Both the position numbers and the translations under genes were made by a program. A DNA stretch of 21,669 nt from Haplomitrium mnioides (taxonomy: Eukaryota; Marchantiophyta; Haplomitriopsida; Calobryales), in contig JBNGIS010004536.1 of NCBI GenBank assembly GCA_049999725.1, forward strand, positions 1 to 21,669, in the 5' to 3' direction. A model generated the notes under the pieces. That model had not been told where the DNA came from. It did not search any database and saw only the letters and a list, made by a program, of their open reading frames with translations. Positions 18,434 through 21,669 of this stretch are shown piece after piece (the stretch's first letter is position 1; each line of letters opens with the position of its first letter).

Positions 18434-19267
18434 TCAACTCCTGATTATCTGGTTTGTCTCACAATTGAACATCATGTACCTTTTGCAATCCTCCCAGTAT
18501 TCCAGAAACACACATTTGACTGTCTTTGCATCTAATTTCCCTCTCAGTTCATGAGGTACTAATGCATAAGCATCACAACAAAAAATTCTGAGATGTGAGA
18601 CATCAGGTTTCTTACCTTACCACGCTTCCTTTGGTGTAATATTTCTCACAGCCTTGGTAGGGCAATGATTTCCGAGGTAGACTGATGTGTTCACAGCCTC
18701 AGCCTAGAAATTCCTCTGGATGTTCCTTGCATAGAGTATTCTCCTTACACTCTCCATGATGGTCCTGTTCATCCTTTCTGCCACACCATTTTGCGATGGA
18801 GAATCCCTTGTTGTGAGCTGGTGCTTGATCCCATGCTCTCTTAGAAAGCCTATAAACTCTCTGGACATATACTCTCCTCCCCCATTGGTACGGAGTATCT
18901 TCACTTTCATTTCTAGCTCATTCTCCACCTGAGCTTTGAAACTACAAAACTTTGAGAAGCATTCACATTTGGACTTCATCATATAGACAAATGTTTTCCT
19001 TGTTAAATCATCAATGAAAGTTACAAAATACCTTGCTCCTCCATAGGAAGGTACACTTACTGGTCCACAGACATCTGAGTGGGCCAATTCTAGCCTTTTT
19101 CTTGCTCTCCTTCCTTCATTGGGAAAAACACTTTTGTTCTGTTTTCCCTTGATGCAACCTATACAAAAACCCAAACTCCCACTGTCTGGACAGTCCAGTC
19201 CAGACACCATGCTTCCCTGCCTCAAGATCCTCAAACCTTGGTATCCCAAATGTTCAAGTCTTTGATG
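18434..19267 (-). pseudogene. Copia-A integrase with one catalytic Asp changed to Asn
   Basis: Integrase inserts the cDNA into the host genome. The HHCC zinc region is 'HQRLEHLGYQGL' with 'CIGC'. The core has 'LELAHSDVCGPVSVPSYGG' (first Asp), 'KILRTNGGGEYMS' (second position), and 'DSPSQNGVAERMNRT' (Glu). Asn at 18884-18886 stands where the D,D35E family has its second Asp; exactly 35 residues separate it from the Glu, so the assignment is secure. Stops: TAG at 18704-18706 (in 'NF*AEAVN', normally Trp), TAA near 18616 (after 'PKEAW'), and TGA at 18434-18436 (in 'RS*DVVFDE', normally Arg). Between them, 'GKKPDVSHLRIFCCDAYALV' and 'LRGKLDAKTVKCVFLEYWED' form the C-terminal domain. Confidence 0.9.
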
Positions 19268-20105
19268 CTACAAATGGGCATTCTCTTTACTAGTCACAAC
19301 ATTGGCCTGTGCTTCCTTTAGGGGACTGCTGCACAACTTGTACAGCTTGTTCTCCATGATTCCTTGCCCTATGATTTCCTCAGTTGGGTTGTAAATCTTG
19401 GCTCCTCTGTTATCCATCCAGAACCCATACCCCTCCTCAGACATGCACCTAATGGAGAGTAGGTTCTTGCTTAGTCCTAGGACATACAATACCCTGGACA
19501 AATTTTCCTTTGTTGATTTTAATCCTAGGTGCTTGGTGACTGATATTTCTCCAGCTTGATAAGCCATCAAATGCCTTGTATCACCTATGGGATGAATGTC
19601 CAGCAGTGTATTGAACCAGTCTTTTCTGCCAGTGCAATGATTTGTGACACCTGAATCAAGGTACCACACATATTCCTCAGATGTCTTCTCAGCACTTGCC
19701 ATGAGTACCAATTTCTTGGCCTCATCCTTGATGTTAGTGTCTAATGTGACATCAACATCTGACTTCTTAATTTCAGCAACATTAGCCTGTGCCTTGTCTT
19801 GCTTGTCCTTGCCACCATTTGCAATTGCCTTGCCTTTGCCCTTGCCCTTTGCCTTCTCTGGACAGTACCTTGCAATGTGACCAAGCTTTTTACAGTAAAA
19901 GCAGTTCCCATTGGATGCATTGCTCCCACTTTGGGACTTTCCACCTTGATTTGTCCTGATCCCTTTGCCTTTGGTGAACAAGGTAGAACCTTGATCAGGC
20001 CTGCCCTGACGCTTCTTTCTCTTGGTTTCCTCAGCCAGGAGCCTGGTAATTGCTTCATCTAAAGTCAGTCCGCTCAGATTGCTCTCTAGTGAGTGCAGCA
20101 AAATT
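19268..20105 (-). pseudogene. Copia-A gag C-terminus and aspartic protease
   Basis: The gag end includes 'GLTLDEAITRLLAEETKRKK', as in copia gag proteins just before the nucleocapsid. A perfect CX2CX4HX4C knuckle (CFYCKKLGHIARYC) lies at 19862-19903. A Lys/Gly-rich linker and then the retroviral-type protease follow: 'WYLDSGVTNHCT' at about 19640-19660 (active-site DSG kept, the next Ala replaced by Val), 'LSRVLYVLGLSKNLLSI' and 'IYNPTEEIIGQG'. The block ends at TAG 19268-19270 in 'NAHL*HQRLEHLG', where copia elements have Trp. The open frame starts a few codons earlier inside antisense Copia-C LTR sequence; true gag ends at 20105 and its N-terminal half is missing from the window. Confidence 0.9.
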
Positions 20106-20531
20106 GTTGGAAATTGGCATATCATAATTTTGTTGCTGGTGGATCAGAGGAATTGCCTGATCCTGCTCAGGCTTTCTTGCAATATGCTTCCTTTGTGAAG
20201 TGTTGGAAATGCACCTTTGCTGCTGTGCATTATGCTCATGTGGTGATCTTGAGCATGTTCATTTGTATAAGAATTTAGTTTCCTCTCTAGTTTAGCTCCT
20301 AACTATTGAGATTTCGAGCTCTAACTGCCGGTTAACTTGGTAGCCACCTTAGTTAGCGCACAGTTATGTTAGGCCAGTTAGCTTAGGTGTATATATATGG
20401 GGCTGCTTGAGATGCACATTTCGCTCTCTCTTCCCCTCTGTGTTTGTTGGCGCTCCTGCCGTATAGTGAAGTACGTTCTTGCATGTCTTTGTGTGCATAT
20501 GAGATTAAGTGCTCTGCCTCTAACTCTAATA
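20106..20531 (+). repeat. 5' LTR of Copia-C (about 426 bp)
   Basis: Starts TGTTGGAAAT and ends just before the primer-binding site with 'ctctaata'; the 3' terminus is therefore not a clean match to the TG...CA rule. Shares 'gagcatgttcatttgta' (20251) and 'tagtttagctcctaact' with the Copia-A/B LTRs. A second TGTTGGAAAT lies 95 bp inside, at 20201, so the outer part looks partly duplicated, or the 20201 site is an alternative LTR start. A TATA-like run is at 20390-20398. Confidence 0.8.
20390..20398 (+). promoter_or_regulatory. TATA-like box of the Copia-C LTR
   Basis: 'tatatatat' about 140 bp before the LTR end, followed by pyrimidine-rich sequence as in plant LTR promoters. Motif match only. 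Confidence 0.55.
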
Positions 20532-20543
20532 TGGTATCAGAGC
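20532..20543 (+). promoter_or_regulatory. Primer-binding site of Copia-C
   Basis: TGGTATCAGAGC, complementary to the 3' end of plant initiator tRNA-Met, the usual primer of Ty1/copia elements. It sits immediately after the LTR and proves the orientation of the element. Confidence 0.92.
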
Positions 20544-21669
20544 TTAGGTTGCTGTTGAGTTTATGAGTAGTGTGCAGAGATCTTTTTGTTCAGGGGAGTT
20601 ACTTGAGAGAGTCATCACAAGGAGGAGTGTCCTGCGTCAGCCTGCTACATGCTCAGGAGGAGCATATGTGATTTGCACTAACTGGGTGCAAAATAGAACT
20701 CAAGGAGTTCTAAAGGCGATTCTTGAAATTTTTTTTCCGACTGCGGAAAGGTAGCCTGGTTATATTGAAGAAAGGGGAAAGCCCTGTTCTTCTTTAAATC
20801 TCCATTGTGCATGTTATGCTGACAGTTGATTATGTTCTTCTTGATTGAACACGAGTCGTCCAGTTGAAGTGCCTCAATTGGAGAACTCGAACAATTCTGC
20901 CAGCCAGTTCGCAGCAGATTCTTTGTTGACAGCGCTCGAGCAGAATCGCGCAGGGAGTACCAACGCATTTGAAGACCAAATAGTAGGAGGATTATTCATT
21001 GAAGCAATATCGTCAAGCAGGCACAAATCGCATGCAGTTGCGATTTGGTCCACGAACAGCACACCAAGCTAGAATTTGCCGACGAAGGAGGCTGCGGTTC
21101 GTAGTTTTTGCCCAGACGCTACGTTTCGCGTCTTCCCCCAGGGGTTGCATTCGCCCAAGAGTTGCGTTCGCCCAAAAGCATTTTCGCTGCATCGTGGAGC
21201 AGCAATTGAAACATCACTCGAGGAAGTGTTGCCAGAGGAAGCGTTCGCATTTTTTCTAGGGAGCTGCGATCAGGCCCCTCGCTGCTCGAACATCACAACG
21301 GTGGGGATCCCTTTGTCGACGAGCAGAATTGCAGAGGTGAAGCAACATCGAGCTGCTCAGGCCACAGATTCGAGCAGCAATTATCAAAAACTTCAGCGAA
21401 GGTCCTGTTCGGGATTGCATCACCTCTGGGAGAAGGGAACTGCGTTCTGCGGGTTGCCTGCCAAGATTGCAGCCGTAAGAGCTGCATGCAATCATCAAGA
21501 TCAGCGGAAGAGACCAGCCAATTCGTTGCCGAGCAATCAAAGTAGCGTTGAAGAGCTGCTCTAGTTCGGAGCAGCAATCGAAGTGCAATTCGACGAAGAT
21601 TTTCCACAATTTGACCTTTACCGAAGCAGATTTACATAAGAAGATTGATCGCCGCTCACTCTGCTACGT
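20544..21669 (+). other. Internal region of Copia-C without a recognised gene
   Basis: Frames of 60-160 codons exist in several phases on both strands (for example plus 21076-21564), but none shows a zinc knuckle, UBN2-type gag or other retroelement motif. 'Gagcag'/'ctgctc' words recur about every 50-100 bp from 20937 on, one pair forming a 7-bp-stem hairpin at about 21556-21576. 'ttgcattcgcccaagagttg' followed by 'cgttcgccc' (near 21145) resembles the repeat words of the Copia-B LTR. It is either a long leader or a non-coding body of a non-autonomous element. Confidence 0.5.

Larger units (their letters stand above)
15633..20105 (-). mobile_element. Copia-A: Ty1/copia element with 3' LTR and most of gag-pol
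   Basis: On the minus strand: end of gag with zinc knuckle, protease, integrase, RT, RNase H, polypurine tract and 3' LTR. It is a single-frame gag-pol along nearly all of 20105-17550, then one frameshift. Its gag is interrupted at 20105 by the LTR of Copia-C, so the gag N-terminus and 5' LTR are outside the window. The right neighbour sequence of its 3' LTR (low-coordinate side) is LINE-2, with 'gcatg' (15628-15632) as the candidate target-site duplication. Confidence 0.93.
20106..21669 (+). mobile_element. Copia-C: 5' part of a Ty1/copia-type element, runs off the window
   Basis: A 5' LTR starting TGTTGGAAATTGGC at 20106 is followed by a canonical initiator-tRNA-Met primer-binding site at 20532 and about 1.1 kb of internal sequence. 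It lies in the plus direction inside the gag of Copia-A, so it is the younger of the two. The five bases before it, 'aaaat' (20101-20105), are the candidate target-site duplication. No gag or pol protein is recognisable in the part seen, so it may be non-autonomous or have a long leader. Confidence 0.85.

Noticed and set aside
20563-20754. Candidate gag start of Copia-C (63 codons)
   Set aside because: No gag motif, short, and ends in a stop; nothing supports it as a real protein.
21076-21564. Plus-strand frame of 162 codons in the Copia-C interior
   Set aside because: Overlaps equally long minus-strand frames, has no recognisable domain and is rich in the local repeat words.

Overview
This window looks like a piece of a land-plant nuclear genome made almost wholly of decayed, nested retrotransposons. 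The evidence is two copies of a plant L1-type LINE whose first ORF has a DUF4283-like region and a CX2CX4HX4C zinc knuckle, and four Ty1/copia elements, one with the usual plant initiator-tRNA-Met primer-binding site TGGTATCAGAGC. I see no intact cellular gene, tRNA, rRNA or organelle segment. The species cannot be told from the sequence.

Layout. 1-2994: no recognisable gene; a ~310-bp tandem duplication (71-675), a GC-rich block repeated three times (1106-1450) and a degenerate ~48-bp repeat (1740-2250) that keeps one frame open with a 16-residue period. 2995-7250 (minus): LINE-1, with ORF1, an APE-type endonuclease and a broken reverse transcriptase; its 3' end is missing. 7251-8689: leader-like, pyrimidine-rich sequence with several short tandem repeats. 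8690-12889 (minus): Copia-D, a heavily decayed element with a 5' LTR but no 3' LTR. 12890-13927 (plus): Copia-B, only the last ~130 bp of pol plus a 3' LTR. 13928-15632 (minus): LINE-2, a second copy of the same LINE family. 15633-20105 (minus): Copia-A, same family as B, with its 3' LTR and most of gag-pol. 20106-21669 (plus): Copia-C, with 5' LTR, primer-binding site and ~1.1 kb of internal sequence, running off the window.

History read from the junctions: a LINE-2 copy received two insertions of one copia family in opposite directions (B from the left, A from the right), Copia-D landed inside the RNase H end of B, and Copia-C landed inside the gag of A. A and B therefore form a ~1-kb inverted repeat with LINE-2 as a 1.7-kb spacer. 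None of the elements visible here could move by itself: all coding regions carry stops, frameshifts or lost catalytic residues. Names Copia-A to D and LINE-1/2 are labels for this window only. Nothing here amounts to a clear new biological system; the most unusual items are the inverted LTR pair around LINE-2, the frame-keeping 48-bp repeat, the LTR minisatellites and a stop codon shared by both LINE copies.
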